Source: Erigeron canadensis (taxonomy: Eukaryota; Streptophyta; Magnoliopsida; Asterales; Asteraceae). From it: 64,000 nucleotides of DNA. Location of the stretch: contig NC_057766.1 of NCBI RefSeq assembly GCF_010389155.1, positions 33,117,516 through 33,181,515 on the forward strand. The letters run 5' to 3'. Below are positions 23,346 through 36,800 of this stretch, piece after piece. How positions within the stretch are numbered: the first letter of the stretch is position 1; each line of letters begins with the position of its first letter. The notes under the pieces were generated by a model. The model worked only from the letters and a program-made list of their open reading frames with translations. It did no database searches and was not told the origin of the DNA. The position numbers were made by a program, and so were the translations under genes.

Positions 23346-25359
23346 CTAAAAGAATTCGAAATCTAAATAAGGACCTGATGATCTATCCGAGTCAGATGCT
23401 TTCTTGTCGTTCTGAGGCAACGATGACTTGACTGTTTGATTCAAGAACGAAAGGTCGACAGGTTTTGGAATCTCGGGAGGGTGAATACCTCGAATAAGAG
23501 CCCAATTTATGCTTTCAAAAAATGGATGTTGTTTAATCTCCGTTGCTCCTCTTTTGTATCCTAATCTTTTTTGTGGATCCTTAACAAGAAGACCCCGAAT
23601 CAAATCCTTTGCTGCGAAACTAATGTTTGACCCTTCGGGAAACTTTAAGGACTGGCCAACAACATTAAACAACGTCTCTCGATTTCCATTGCCTTTAAAC
23701 GGTGTTTTCCCATGAAGCAATTCATACAAAAATATACCAAACGTCCACCAATCAACCGCACTCCCATGACCATCTCCTCTAATGATTTCAGGTGCTAAAT
23801 ACTCGTGGGTCCCAACAAACGACATGGACCTAGCCGCAGTTGGTTCTACTATAAGCACAGGACGTGAATCTAAGCTTACGGTAGTCTTATTTTTTTCTGT
23901 TTTGGATTTTGATGTTTTGGAAGAGCTGAAAAGACGGGGCTTAAAACAAGAAGGTTGGAAGCAAGTAGGCTCAACACAAGCCGGTAACCTGCAAGAGGGC
24001 TCAATGCAAGATTGCTGAATACAATAGGAAGCCCCAGTGCAAGATGGCTCGTTTGTTGACTTAACTAGTCTTGGGTTAACAAGACACCTTAATGATAAAT
24101 CGAAATCAGACAACATTATATGACCATCTTCTCTAACTAAAACATTTTCCGGCTTTAAATCTCTGTATACCACACCCATCATGTGTAGATACTCTAAAGC
24201 AAGAAGCACTTCAGAAGCATAAAATCTACAAAACCAACCAAAAAAAAAAACACAATTATTCTCCACTATTAACATAAAATAACAATTAACAATGTCAAGT
24301 AAACAAACTAGGTTTAACATCCTCAATCTAAAACCAAGTAAGATTTTGTATTCTGTAAACATGATTGTTAATTTGTTATAATGTGAGTTCACATTCTTAT
24401 GTTGATCTAACCGGTAAACGAGCATCAAACTTCTCACACACATGAAAATAATACGAATGCCTCATCTTTTTCACATACTTATAAAAAACAAAATTTCTAG
24501 TGTACTCAAAATCTTACAATAAGAAAGAATACAAACAAGTCATATATTTTTCATGGAAACATAAATTGACCAAGAAAACCATCAAACAATATGCAACCAA
24601 TGAACCAATTCAACGATTAACACACAGAATGTGACAAAAACAAAGAAGCAAGAAACAAGTATACAACCTTGCAGCTTGTTCCGAAAAATGTTTGCCAGGC
24701 TGTCGTTGTCGAAGAATATGAAGATCACCACCGCTACAAAACTCCATCAACAAACACGAAAGCTTGTCCGTATCGAAATGCGAATAAAGCGTTGGAAGAA
24801 AAGGATGATCCAACATTCCTAAAATATCCCTTTCAGTTTGAGCTCTAGCTAATTTTTTCCTACCAACTAACATTCCTTTATCCATTACTTTAACTGCAAA
24901 TAAACACCCCATATTCCTTAACTCAGCTAAATAAACACTCCCAATATCCCCAAATCCAAGTTTTTTCAATAACCTAAAATGTGATAAATTTAAGTCACCA
25001 TCTTTACACTTTACTGACTGAATTGCATCCCATCGAATATCGTTCGATTTATGCGGTTTCGATGGGATAAAGTTTGAGCCTTTGGGCTCATTTTGGTCAA
25101 GATTATTGTATGAAAAACTACTGGAGGAATTACTTAAGCTAGTTTTTTGACTATCTTGAAAAGATTCTACTTCATTTGAATGAATACCATCTTTTTCTTT
25201 ATTATTATTATTATTATTATTACAAGTACTAATGGTACTAATGCTTAAATCTGTTCTGGGGCTAGATGAAGTGAAACTAAGATCTTGGATGTTAAGATCT
25301 GGTGATTTTGAGCAAGACCCATGATTGTTTGGGCTAGTGGTTTTGGTGTGGTTGTTCAT
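23346..25359 (-). CDS. AGC-VIII protein kinase (D6PK/AGC1 type)
   Basis: Two exons, 25359-24668 and 24225-23346, joined AG|A in phase; 523 aa. AGC-VIII kinases act at the plasma membrane; D6PK-type members phosphorylate PIN carriers, and AGC1-5/1-7 act in pollen-tube growth. After a Ser/Asn-rich N-terminus come the glycine loop LGFGDIGSV (134-142), the ATP lysine K157 (FAVKVMD), the catalytic loop [10 protein letters not shown] (251-260) and the plant hallmark DFD (271-273) in place of DFG. An ~80-residue insert (about 280-360) rich in Cys-Pro pairs ([19 protein letters not shown]) precedes the activation segment [12 protein letters not shown] (366-377). The protein ends in FEFF, a PDK1-docking PIF motif. 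Start: the first in-frame ATG is at 25359, and the frame upstream begins only with TTG. The subclade is uncertain. Confidence 0.94.
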
Positions 25360-26051
25360 AGGAATGATTTGAATGTGAATGGTGCCAAGTGTTTGATAAA
25401 ATGTCTGAGAGAATGAGAACAAAAATGCAGGTTTTGGTTAGTAAAAAGTGGGGAGTGTTGGTGGTGGTCAAAGAAGGGTTTGGAGAGTGCCGAGGTGGTC
25501 AAACGGGAATGGGAGAGGGGCGCGAAATAAGGAGTGAGAGGGCATGGGGAATCAAAGAGAGTGGGAGTGGAGTGAGAGTGAGAGGGTTTTCTTCAAAATT
25601 TGAATGGTGTTTGTTGGAGATAGTATAGTTTAGTGTTGGGTATATGGGTAATTGGGTTATATTGGCATTGAGATGCCAAATTAATGATTTCTTAATTATA
25701 CTCTTTAGTCTCTAATCTCTCTACTCAAATTACGAAATTTATTATTATTATTTATACGTTACACACGCAATGTTACCGTCTTGTGGTGGGGGTAATTATT
25801 GGTAATAGAGACAACGTCAAGTAATATGGATAATTGATGTAAAAGACTAATGAAGATATTTTAAAATATAAAAAAGTGGTAATTTTATTTAATAATTAAA
25901 GACATTTTAAACAATTCTCACGTATAAAAAAGCTCACTTACAAAATTTTAAGAAATTTATATATTAAATCAACAATACTTCATTTGTCTAAGGAAAAATA
26001 GGATTGAAGCTTCAACGACTTGTATATCTTACATTTATCTATCTAAATCAA
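25360..26051. other. Upstream region of the kinase gene
   Basis: 5' flank with GA-rich sequence (25480-25600), then AT-rich DNA. An ATT trinucleotide run lies at about 25740-25750. No gene seen. Confidence 0.4.
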
Positions 26052-26478
26052 TCTTTATATATAATAAAGAAGGATTGTTTTTTAAATTATTTTTAGAAAC
26101 AATTATGATGCGACATGTATACAAATTTTTTGAAAATGTTTTTATTTTATTTATGATATCATATCTAATAATAAAATTTTAAAGATAAATAGCCCATTAA
26201 ATATTTTCAAAATGTTTTATTTTATTTATGGGTTTACAAATTTATTCTTTTATTAGAAAACAAAATAAATACTTTGTTTATATAATATCATAAATGTTTT
26301 TTTATGTTTTATTAATGCAATAAGTTTTAAAATATATAATTATTATGTTAATCAATTTAATATCTTCAAGTTGAGTTATAATATATCAATAACAAAAGTT
26401 GTATACATTTTTTTAGATTTTTATTGCTTTTAAAATTTTATTAAAAATGTCCGGATTAAAGGCGGGCTGATTAACTAG
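26052..26478 (+). mobile_element. Helitron-like element (candidate)
   Basis: Begins A|TCTTTATATATAATAAAGAA and ends GGGCTGATTAACTAG|T, the Helitron end rule, over 427 AT-rich bp. No coding sequence was found, and the usual 3' hairpin is weak (TTAA...TTAA only). Confidence 0.4.
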
Positions 26479-26694
26479 TACCTTATTAAATAAAAATGTT
26501 GAAAGGAGTTAGGGAGTAAAAGACAAAAAAGAGACCAATAGAGTGTTACAAAAAGGCAATGGCCAATGGGTGGGAACTACGAGGACAAGGCGGACCAACA
26601 CACCCCCGAACTTCCTAAACATTTTACGGGTATGAGAAGACTCTTGTATTCAACTAAAACAAGGCAAAGACACACCTTATTCTTTTAAGAAATA

Positions 26695-26918
26695 CTAGCA
26701 TGGTATCTACACATTGCGGCGGATATAATCGACACCATGTCATGATGGTTACCATCAACATTACTATGTGTTTTTTTTTTTTTTTTCCATTTAAGTTGTA
26801 GGTTGTGTGTATTTAAGGGGTAGAGAATAAGGAGGGTATAACTCTAATTTCATCATATGTAACTTTCAACATTTAAGAAAAAGTGTTATTTTTTTTATAA
26901 AAGATTATAGATTATAGA
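26695..26918 (-). mobile_element. Mini-Helitron, reverse orientation
   Basis: Read on the minus strand it begins A|TCTATAATCTATAATCTTTT and ends CCGCCGCAATGTGTAGATAC-CATGCTAG|T. Both ends resemble the element at 5450-5770. Only 224 bp, non-coding. Confidence 0.5.
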
Positions 26919-27272
26919 TATACATCTAACTAAATCATTATATTCACAAAATAGCATAAATTTTTGTTTATGTGTTAGAAACGTGTCTATGTAACCATGA
27001 TAATCCCTTTTAACACTTGCTTCTTATCCCCAACGATCCCACATATTAATCTAGATCGATCAGGTCTCTAACATCAAAGACAAAAAACCTTTTAGCTTTT
27101 TGACCAAGTTGCTAATTTGCAGCCATAGTTTTATGATTCAACTACTTTTTCTGTAAACCTTGATTAATATCATTACATTACACTCTATGACCACAACAAC
27201 GTATAATTACAAATCATAAAGATGATTGTTTCTATGACTACAAGCTTTTTAAATATCACTACTTGTCATAAA

Positions 27273-27515
27273 GCAGTGTGGTTTGGATCAATGGTAAACA
27301 CCCTAACCTCTAAAGACAAAGATAAAAAGTTTAATCATCATTCCATACAAAAGGCTGGAGGTCCTTTTCAACTATTTAGGTAGAACCTGGAAGTAGTCTT
27401 TCTACCTTGATAGTGATAAGGTCTGCCGACATCATAACCTCCTTGATACACCATCAAGGTATTGAAGCTTAAAACCCACAGAAGATGACACTAAGTAGTT
27501 TCTTTTTGCTTCTCA
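27273..27515 (+). mobile_element. tRNA-derived SINE, copy 2 (diverged)
   Basis: Alignable by eye along its length to the copies at 3.7 and 55.4 kb: TTTGGATCAATGGTAAACAC (box A region), a decayed box B (AGTTTAATCATC), GGCTGGAGGTCCTTTTC and TAGGTAGAACCTGGAAG. It carries an extra ~30 bp with a duplicated CACCATCAAGG-type segment. No clear target duplication, so it is the oldest of the three. Confidence 0.65.
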
Positions 27516-27550
27516 ATTATTGTGGTAAGCTATATTACTTAGATTTTCTT

Positions 27551-28361
27551 CACCAAGTTAGGCCTGGCAATGGATTGGAAATTGATCCAAATCAAATCTA
27601 ATCCAATCCATTCATATCATTTATTGGATCAAAAATAATATCCATTTATCCATTTACCAATCCAATGGATTGCTCCATTTATTTATTTAATTATTTAGAT
27701 CGATCCATGATCTATATGGATTGACATATCACCAAAATTGACATATCACCATTGACAAGTACCCCCGATCAAATAGGTCCCCCGGTTGAGCGTGCCCCCC
27801 AGTGACCTGTGTCCACAGTCAAAGGTGCCCCAATGAAACGTTTTCTGGTCATGGGGGCCCCCGATGACCCATGGACCCAGTAATGTGTGCCCCTAGTGAC
27901 CCGTACCCGTGTTCCGGTCAAAGGTGCCCCTGGTCAATGGTGCCCCCGATGACCCGTATCCCCGGATCAAAGGTACCTTTTGACCAGGGCACCCGTGACC
28001 GGGGATACAGGTCCTGGGATCACCCATGGTCAGGAGCACGGGATCACCTGGGGCACAAGTTGAGGTGACTGGGGGTAAGGGGTGACTAAGACACGGTAAG
28101 GGGCACGAAAGGTTTCCTCTACTAAACGTTCCTTAGTTTCTGAAAAGTAAAATTTCATTCATCTAAAACATAAATTATTGGAAAAAAATTAATGGATCGA
28201 TCCGGATGATGATTTATCTATTTAAAATTATTTGGATATGGATCGGATCACGATCCATTATGTTGGATCACGGATCGGATCATGATCAATTTAAGTTGGA
28301 TCATTAATGGATCAGATCATGATCCAATTCATATCCATCCATTGACACCCCTACACCAAAT
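27551..28361. mobile_element. hAT-like foldback element with GC-rich minisatellite core
   Basis: The ends TAGGCCTGGCAATGGATTGG (27559) and the complement of TAGGGGTGTCAATGGATGG (ending 28353) are hAT-type inverted repeats. They are flanked by an 8-bp direct repeat with one mismatch (CACCAAGT 27551-27558, CACCAAAT 28354-28361), the hAT target size. Both arms are packed with GGATC/GATCC motifs. The middle (about 27760-28085) is a run of degenerate ~20-bp units around GTGCCCCCGATGACCC that switches to the reverse complement half way, making the whole element a large imperfect hairpin. A 65-codon frame here is just this repeat. Confidence 0.7.
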
Positions 28362-28865
28362 GATGGTTTAAATATGATCCTTTATTAAAAACTCTATTAC
28401 ATCACATCCTCTAGGTTAAACATTTATGTTTGAGAGGAAAAGTGTAGTACTTTACTACTCATAACCTTACCTATGAACCCCATTACAATAAATCGAGATC
28501 TTATTTGTTAAAATTTAGTAATATGAATTTAGCATCTATATTGTTGACCCGACAAAAGTTTTGTGCATCAAAGAATAAAAGAGAAAAGGTTTTAGCTTCG
28601 AGTATTTCTAGTTTTTCACTTAAGCAAAAACAGTATCTCGTTCCATTTCTATCATCTTGATAATATATATTTCCTTGTTTTTGAAATATGTTGTTTCTTT
28701 CATTTTATATACGCAACTTTAACTCAATTTATTAGTATCACGTTAACAATATACTAGCATATCATACTGAAACATTTTGATATTCATCAACCTCTACATT
28801 GAAATATTAGTTTATTGTTGTCACATCATCATACCAAAAACAACTTTTTGAGCCACAAAAGCCCC

Positions 28866-28896
<31 letters not shown>

Positions 28897-30834
28897 AAAA
28901 AAAAAAAAATAGTATTTTAAATTTTAGTAGTGCCGCAGATATAGTTTTATATTTCATAAAATTATTAAAAGTCATTTAACAAACTTGTTACATGAGACAA
29001 TGTTTAACATGGATCTCATAGACAAAATATTTTCTATGTCACTATCGGCAACAACACATTTATTCAATTTTTGTTGCCGTCTCGTGCGAGTAGTCATGTA
29101 CCATAATACTTAAATGATAAATAAGATAAAACCTATGTTATGAGTATACGAGCTGAAAATGGAAAGTTAGGTTGATTATTATTGTGCTTGAAAACAAAAA
29201 TTACAATATAACAAAAAAAATCTAACGGTTGCAGAAACTTCAAACAAGAAAAAAGCAAGAATATTTACGAAGATACTTATACTTCATTGGTTCTCATTGG
29301 TTCATGAGTCATGACTTATGTTAGCATTTAAGAAGCCTTTATTGTTTTCTATGGTGGTTTAAGTAATAAAAAATCTCTTACTAGTAAATTAATTAAGAAA
29401 AATTAAAAGATTATAAACGAAAATTATATATATACGTTTTCTTACCTTATTTTCGTTACCTTATTTTCGTTGTGGTTATTATGAAAGCCGGATTCTTGAA
29501 AACTTACTTAAAAAAGACTGATTGTGCACCGAACCGCGCAAGCTTTATGGAACAGATTGTGGGTAAAAGGGGTTTTGGTTTGTGCTTGTTGGCGATTCCC
29601 CGAAGGTAGGACGGTGCTTTTTCTCTTTTACGCCAATCTAGGGTTGTTGATATGATTGTCGAAGCTTGTTCGACTTATGTTTAGGGTTTTATTTGATTCG
29701 TGATCCTCCTTCTTTTATAAGAGGTTCCTAGGAGAAGAAGGTTAGGGTTTTCCCATTTTCTTCTTTGAGTCGAACTCTTATTGTAATGTCTATCTGATTT
29801 AGTTTCCTTAGGAGAATATCCTAGAATATTCCGGACTAGGCAAGAGTATGTTTATCTTTGGAAAGAATTTATGTTGATCCTTTAGCTATTCGATCGAGTT
29901 AAGCATCTCCGGGCTTGTGCCCTTCGTGAGAGTGCATCGTATTATGTGGTCTTCGGGTAATGACTTGGAGGGGTACATCATCTAAGACCGTTTATATTTT
30001 ATAAGATACTTTGAGTAGATCCTCGACATTACTTTACCCATACTGCATGCTTTGAGGTAATCATGACACAATAAACCTCTTTTGCCAAGATATGGTCCGT
30101 TTTGAGCCTTTAACACATTCGTTCCACCATATTTACGGAGTCTCAGAGCATGAGGTATTGGACACGTTACATCATCACCTCAACGTTACCTCAACACATC
30201 AACTTTCACGTAGGACTTCAATATCTTCCATTCCGTACCATGTTTCATATATACTCAGTATATATTTTCTATGATATAATAATATACAGCCAGGCTGCTC
30301 AAACAGGTATCCAGGAAACAAGTAACCCAGTTTCTTGCCAAAATGAGCCAACAATATTAAGCGGCTTCAACAGGCAAAACTGACCAACAAGTTCCACATT
30401 GACCGATTTGCTAGCTTTTATTGTACACCCTATCTGAAAACCTAAAGGTGCCTGTTTGCAGCTAAGAGTATTGGTGTAACCACATGTTTACACTTATTGG
30501 AATTGTTGTTGTGACCAAGTTTAGATCTAGTTCAGTCCCTGGCAAGTAAAATGTCATTAAGAACAAACAATATGCAAGGGTGCTTCCAAATCATTTGATA
30601 TTTCTTAAACAGAGACTATACAGAGTAACTTTGGTTCAGCAAAAATCCATAAAGTTGCACTGTAGGCATGTAACATCATCTTTTCAACTTCCTATATAAA
30701 AGAATATCCGAGTAACATCTACCTGGTTAAAAGGCGGCAAGAACTTTTGTTCCTATAAAGCTCAGTAATTGTTTTAATCTTTCCCAAAACTTGACTTATC
30801 TTTTCTTTTCAGAGAATTCTAGATATCAACTTGT
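28362..30834. other. Intergenic desert with possible LTR fragment
   Basis: No gene seen. At 28862-28886 there is C25 followed directly by A23. Between about 29510 and 30130 base composition rises in GC and contains a TATA-like TTTTATAAGAGG and AGGAGAAGAAGGTTAGGG, which looks like the U3/R part of an old LTR, but I could not define ends. Confidence 0.35.
28862..28909. repeat. C25 joined to A23
   Basis: Two long homopolymers abut exactly. The run is non-coding and lies between genes. Its length may be unreliable in the assembly. Confidence 0.8.
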
Positions 30835-33800
30835 TTATTTAACATTACCGTTTGCATGCTTGTGAAATGGCCAAAGGTTTACAAGGCGCTCTAACACCCC
30901 TGCACTTTTGAAGTAACCTGAGAACCCCTGAGGAGTAGTTGGTGGGGGGAAGTCTTCTGCAGGCATTGCAAAGGGCCGCACCATCTCCTCCATCTTATCC
31001 AATGTAAGATATGCCCCTATGTCTTGCAGCCTTTCAGGACCCATTATTGGCAACGTGTGCTCCTGATGCAGTGATGCTGCTTCAACATCATTTTTCTATA
31101 AAATACAATCGTTTGGGTCAAAAGAATGAAATATCATATAGAAAACTAATTACAGGAAACAAGGAAAGGTTGATAGCTAGTTGAAAGGGTAGCTTTTCGG
31201 TATGGGTCAAATTGGGGAGAGCAAGACTCTTTTTTGGTCCTTCAAATTTGGTTAAATCTCATTAAAACAAACTATACATTATGATAATAATCTGTTTAAG
31301 AAAAGAACAATTACAAGGTTCTATGCAATTTGCATAAATTTTGGATGGCTTCCGAAAAATTTGATATGTTTTCAGTTTGACTAAAAAGCTTGTAATTTAA
31401 CCCGTTTGACCGGTTAGATAAAATTCTTACCCTGAATCACCAATCCACATATTATATACAGGTCCTAACTGCCAAGTGTCTATAATGTGTAGGAAAAAGA
31501 ATCACCTCCAAAGGGGATAAATCTGCACCACGGCTAAACGTCATCTCAAGACGATATCTTTTGGGGTCTTCCAAATTCACCTGCAGTGTTCATCCAGGTA
31601 AATCTTATCGATTTGAACCATCAATAAATAAATTTTTAAGAATTTTCATGTTGTGTGTCTATTGTTTCTTTCCAAAGCTCCCTTCAAAGGAAAAAACACC
31701 AACCTCGGTATTCTCAAACATCCTTAATACAATATAGCTCATGTAATCGAGTTCCTTCGTTTCCAAAAGGCGCTTCAAAGCATTATCACAAATGAGGCTG
31801 GCCTCCCCTTGAAGAGATTCATCCAAGTTACAGTATCGAAGAACATTCATCAAGGAGTGGATATGAGATTCCTGTATTAACATATATATGTAACAAAAAA
31901 TGTTTCTAGAAGGATAGGAAACGCAAGCTTAATATAGATGGCAATGACTTACGGATGTGAAGTAAAGGCGGGTCCGGACATGTCTCTCAGGTGTCCGCAC
32001 ATTAGCATACCTAAAGAAGTGAATAGAGATAGGTCAATACCACATAGGTAGGACTTTCAGGACTACCTTTGTGCCACAAGATCCAGTGACTGGAAGGAAA
32101 AAAATTTAATGCCTGTATAATCTAGATTAAGACTTGGAGTGAGTTCAAATGATTATGTACTCACTTTGGATCCAAACGGTATTTTATCTCCTTGTCATCG
32201 TCTTCATCCTGATCCATTGACTTTTCACTGGTGAAGCTAGTTCTTCTTGATTCTTCGTTCTTGATCAGAGATAGTGGTTGATGATCTGAGTGTTCTTTCA
32301 CATTTTTAATAGAGGTTGAGCTTTGACTCAAAGACTTCAATTCTGCGACATTGATGGCTTCTTCACGAGTATTCCTCAGATCGATCAAAATTTTACCCAA
32401 CAAGCGTCGAGCAATCTACAAAGTTGGTAATCAAGTCATATAGAACACGTGTTTTTACCTCTAGATCTATCACTCTACAAGAATACAAAATATTATATTA
32501 ATAAAGTAACATGGACTATGTGCTTGAAGTTACCTTGGAGCCTATTTTCAATTTCTGCTTTGGGTTGATGCCATACTCATTCGGAATGACCCCATCAGCA
32601 AGTATCTGAGATAATAGCAGAACATTCAGGAAACTACATTAATCATATCCTACGATATGAAACTGAATTTTTCTATTGAGATAAATATAAATGCCCTTCC
32701 ACCACTTTATTAGGTAGCACTACTTTCTGAGGTGCCGAGGTGGTAATCCAAGGGCCACTAATTGGTTTCCACTCTCACATCACATAGTATCAAAAATTTC
32801 ACTTCTAAACTAGTTATTAAATCTTTGTACCTGAGCAACTTTAAAGAGCTCATCCAGTCCATCTATATTAAGATGTGCATTGTGCAAGAGATCATATCTG
32901 TTAAAGGTTATAAGAAGAAGAGCAATCTCAGTAAGGTCTTACCAAATGAACAAACAAAAGTTTCCAACATTAAAAAGTTAATGTGTGATCTCACTTACTT
33001 GCACGAGTCATAAACATCCGGAATTTGTGTTATATCATATCTACTGTTAAAAGGAAATAAGAGAAAAATGTCAGTGAACTATGACAGGATTAGCAAAAAA
33101 TATTAGATTAGCAGAGCATGTTTCTGTTGCAGGTATCAATAGAGCATACTCTTTGCGTTCGTTATACAAGTCCCGCTCCAGCTTTCTCCAACGTGCATAC
33201 ATTAGAAGAAAGCCCTCACTTCCACAAGGTAATCCAGCAGCAATGCGGTCAACATCAATATTTGTCTTACCTAGTGCTCTTGCTTGATCATATGGAGGAA
33301 TTACGTCATAAGAAGTTGTCTCAGTAAGCTTCTCATCTTCATCCTTTGCTAGTAGTCTCACTTGTTCAGTAACTTTTTTAGTCAGCTTCACCTGTCAGAT
33401 ACAGTACATTTCAAATCAGTAATTCCGCATATAATAGACAGATAGCAAAGGGTACTCTCCAGATAAAACACTAATTAGGACACTCGACACTAGGATGTAA
33501 CTAGACAGATATATGGAAACTGAATAGCTGAACAATAATATAAAAGATGCTAATTTCTACTCAAAACGACCATTAAGCCGTTACTTCCAATTGCTGATCC
33601 CTGAGGTGACACCACTTCAGTTCCTTCAGAAGTCTATCGCATTTCACCAAAAACTAACCTCTAAACTCTTATCATTATGGGCTATATTGAAGCCAACAGC
33701 CTAAACTAGAATGGAAAAATATATTTAAGCATCATAAGCACAAAAGTTATACCAGTGTCGGTAGAAGCTCTGAAGCATTCGGCGGAAGACCAGCCCCGTC

Positions 33801-36800
33801 AACCATCCAGGGTCTTTTAGATGATCCGTTGGCTTGCACTGCCTTCACTCCAGCTGTTATCAAGTCGTTCAATCTAGCCTATAACAGCATTCAAAACAAT
33901 AATGAAAAACGTACAAGAAAAAAATATGAAATAATTAATTTTGTGTGATGACATTCTTAGCCAAATTTTTTTGGTCTATTCACATGATAAAGGAAAGGAG
34001 CTATAGGAAGTCTGTGTTGATTATGCTTCTATTGATGAAAGAAGGAACACAGACAACCATGCTTCATATAAATGCTATTTTGGTACGTTTGGATATCAGT
34101 TGAGTTCCAACTGCTGTGAATAAATAATGACAGATTATAATGTTTGATAGAGGAATTTCAGAATAAATATTATAATTTCAATCTGTATAAAGTGTAATAA
34201 ACATATGATAATTATGAAGAGTCGATAATCAAAAAGTAGCAAGATTCTGCTATAATTTAAAGAAAACTAGCAACGAAGAAAACTTATGCAAAGCTAAGCC
34301 TAACATGTAACAGGTGCGCATCATTAGAATGTGTTCAGCTCAAGGAAGAAAAGGAACCTTAGCTTCTTCCATCTCAATACTTGCATTATCAAGTCCATCT
34401 AACATTGATGAGTCCTTGCTAACAAGTGAAACCTTCATAAAGTTTTGATATTTTCAGTTATACCCTAAAATAGAGATGCATCAGTTATACTGTTCCATAA
34501 TCAGAAAACAACGAACCAGTATTGGTGTTAATTGTCCTTCCAAGTCTAGAAGTCCCTTTGCGAAGGCAGCAGCTGACATCTGTTGAGAGGTGTTTAGCCA
34601 AACACGTTAGTAAATTGTCAAAAGAAAGCAAGGATGGTAAACAAGCAGAACCATCGCACAAGTATGTAATACAAAAATGTATTTCACAAGGCTTAAAAGG
34701 CAAAGAGTATATAACACTTAAAATGATGAATCTCAAAAAATAAATATGTAAATTTATATTGATACCTGCACACGACCTTCATCAGAGCTGTAAATCTTAA
34801 GGTCATGTCGATATGTACTGTGGAGGCGAAGCAGTCCAGTACCTTCACCTGAAAAAAATATGAAGAAAGAAGATGAAAAGTGGAGGAAGATAGAAATACA
34901 AAACACCCCTTGACAACATCAGCTTGTTCACAAAAAAAATCACCACTAAATGTGCCAACATGGGCCACTTGAAAGGAAAGGTTGCACTAGTAAGTGAATA
35001 AAATTTACCTGGATACATATTGTTGCGAAAATATCTGCCCAGCTCTTCCGCCTGCAAAGAAACAAATAGCAAATCACAAATTCCTAAATGGTAATTAAAA
35101 GCTCCAGGAGTTTAAATGAAGCAAATCTATATGTATCGCTTCTGATAAAAATGATCACATATGTGTTGGAGAAGAAATCAAGCGGTACTATCCACATATA
35201 GTAATGAAAATGAAAATCTGAGATGTAAAGACCTGTTTGCGACCAGCATGTGTAAGAACACCACCATATTTAAGAACCATGAGTGCTTCTATGGGGCGCT
35301 CTTCTTCAGTATCACCTTTTGCAACTTTAACCCACTTAAGTGGCTTAAGTTGAACCTTCCGGTAAATGCCAGAAAAATGGCCACCCTGCGAACAATCAAA
35401 CAGAGCATTAGTCACTTAGTAAAATAACTATATGTTCATTCAATAGAAAATAAGAAGTTGAATCTCTAATGGATTTGGATTGGTGCACTAACACAAAGGA
35501 TAAAAATAATGTTCATCTACTTAAATGTTTATATAGTTAAATGCTTGTCAATTTAAGATTATAAGAAGAATCATATATAATTAAGGAATACTAGTCATTT
35601 AAGTTTCTTAGTCTGTTGCTAATAACGAACACTTAGTTGAGATTTGATGCCCTTCAGGGAGCTCCTAAGATTCAATTTCATATAACTAGATAATCCTCTG
35701 ATAACTAATCATGCGAATTGATATAAGAGAGAAACAACCATGAAGTACAGATATATGATGAGCTAGGTTACGATTTGGAAAAGGTAGTCTGTTGAGCAGT
35801 TTCAACAATAGCAATTTGTCCTACATTACCTAAATCAGATGTCTTATTTCAGTCTCAACATGTGAATATAACATGAAATGGTGTTCAGTAAACGAGCAAC
35901 AATGTGAGCTCTTCAAGAAGCAATACACACAATATAGCTTCATTAATAAAACATATTTATAATCTGAAACCCTACAAAAAAGCTGATTAAATATATTGCA
36001 GTTAAGAAACACAATTTATCAATATATAAAGCAAAGGTAAAATAGAAAACTATAGAAATGCAGTGCGAATGATAATTTCATATGTAAATTGTAAACCTCT
36101 TCAAGAACTGCTTTAACTTGACGAAGCTTTTCAGCATGTTCAATGTCTTCAGCTTCACTATCACTTCCTGGACCAGGTCTATGAAGACAAAAAACTTCCA
36201 TTAAAATATATTAAATCACTATTCTAACATATAACATGATTTAGCCATGACTTATACCAAAAACATTAAAGGGGTTGCTAATTAACTTGAATAACACAGT
36301 AAATAAAATAGGAATAACTAAGATATTAGGAGGCATAGATAATTTATATGCAACGATCCTTGCTTTAGTAAGGTATAACTCACAACTCCATAAAAACTTC
36401 CAGAAATAGGTAATTAGTACAACTGAAGTTGCACACCTAAGATATTTGGAAGATTAAAATAAAACAAAACAGGCAACAGCTTAAACCAATAGCTATGAGA
36501 TAGCAATGAATTTCAAATTGTAGCAAAGAACATGACTTATATAAATTACTTTTTGTAGAAATAATTTCAGGGATTGAGCAAAATCTGATCTCTATAGAAT
36601 ATTAAACTTGTGACCATACTAGAAAGCATTATTTATTTAGCAAATAGTTTCCATAAAATGGCTTTGGGTTTAGATTATACCTCGAACGAGGTACTAATAT
36701 GCGTGTCGCATCCAACAAGTCCTGCAACTGGACCGCAGTTTTGAGTTTTGTCTGCAGGAGAATAATTGTCAGGCTAACAGATAAGTCAGTTGTAACTAGT

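Noticed and set aside
27871..28068. 65-codon open frame on the plus strand
   Set aside because: It only translates the GC-rich minisatellite of the foldback element (repeating DP/CP/GT patterns) and has no gene context.
29505..30130. Possible solo LTR or gene leader with a TATA-like box
   Set aside because: Composition changes here, but I could not find TG...CA ends, a target duplication or a coding frame, so it is only mentioned in the intergenic entry.
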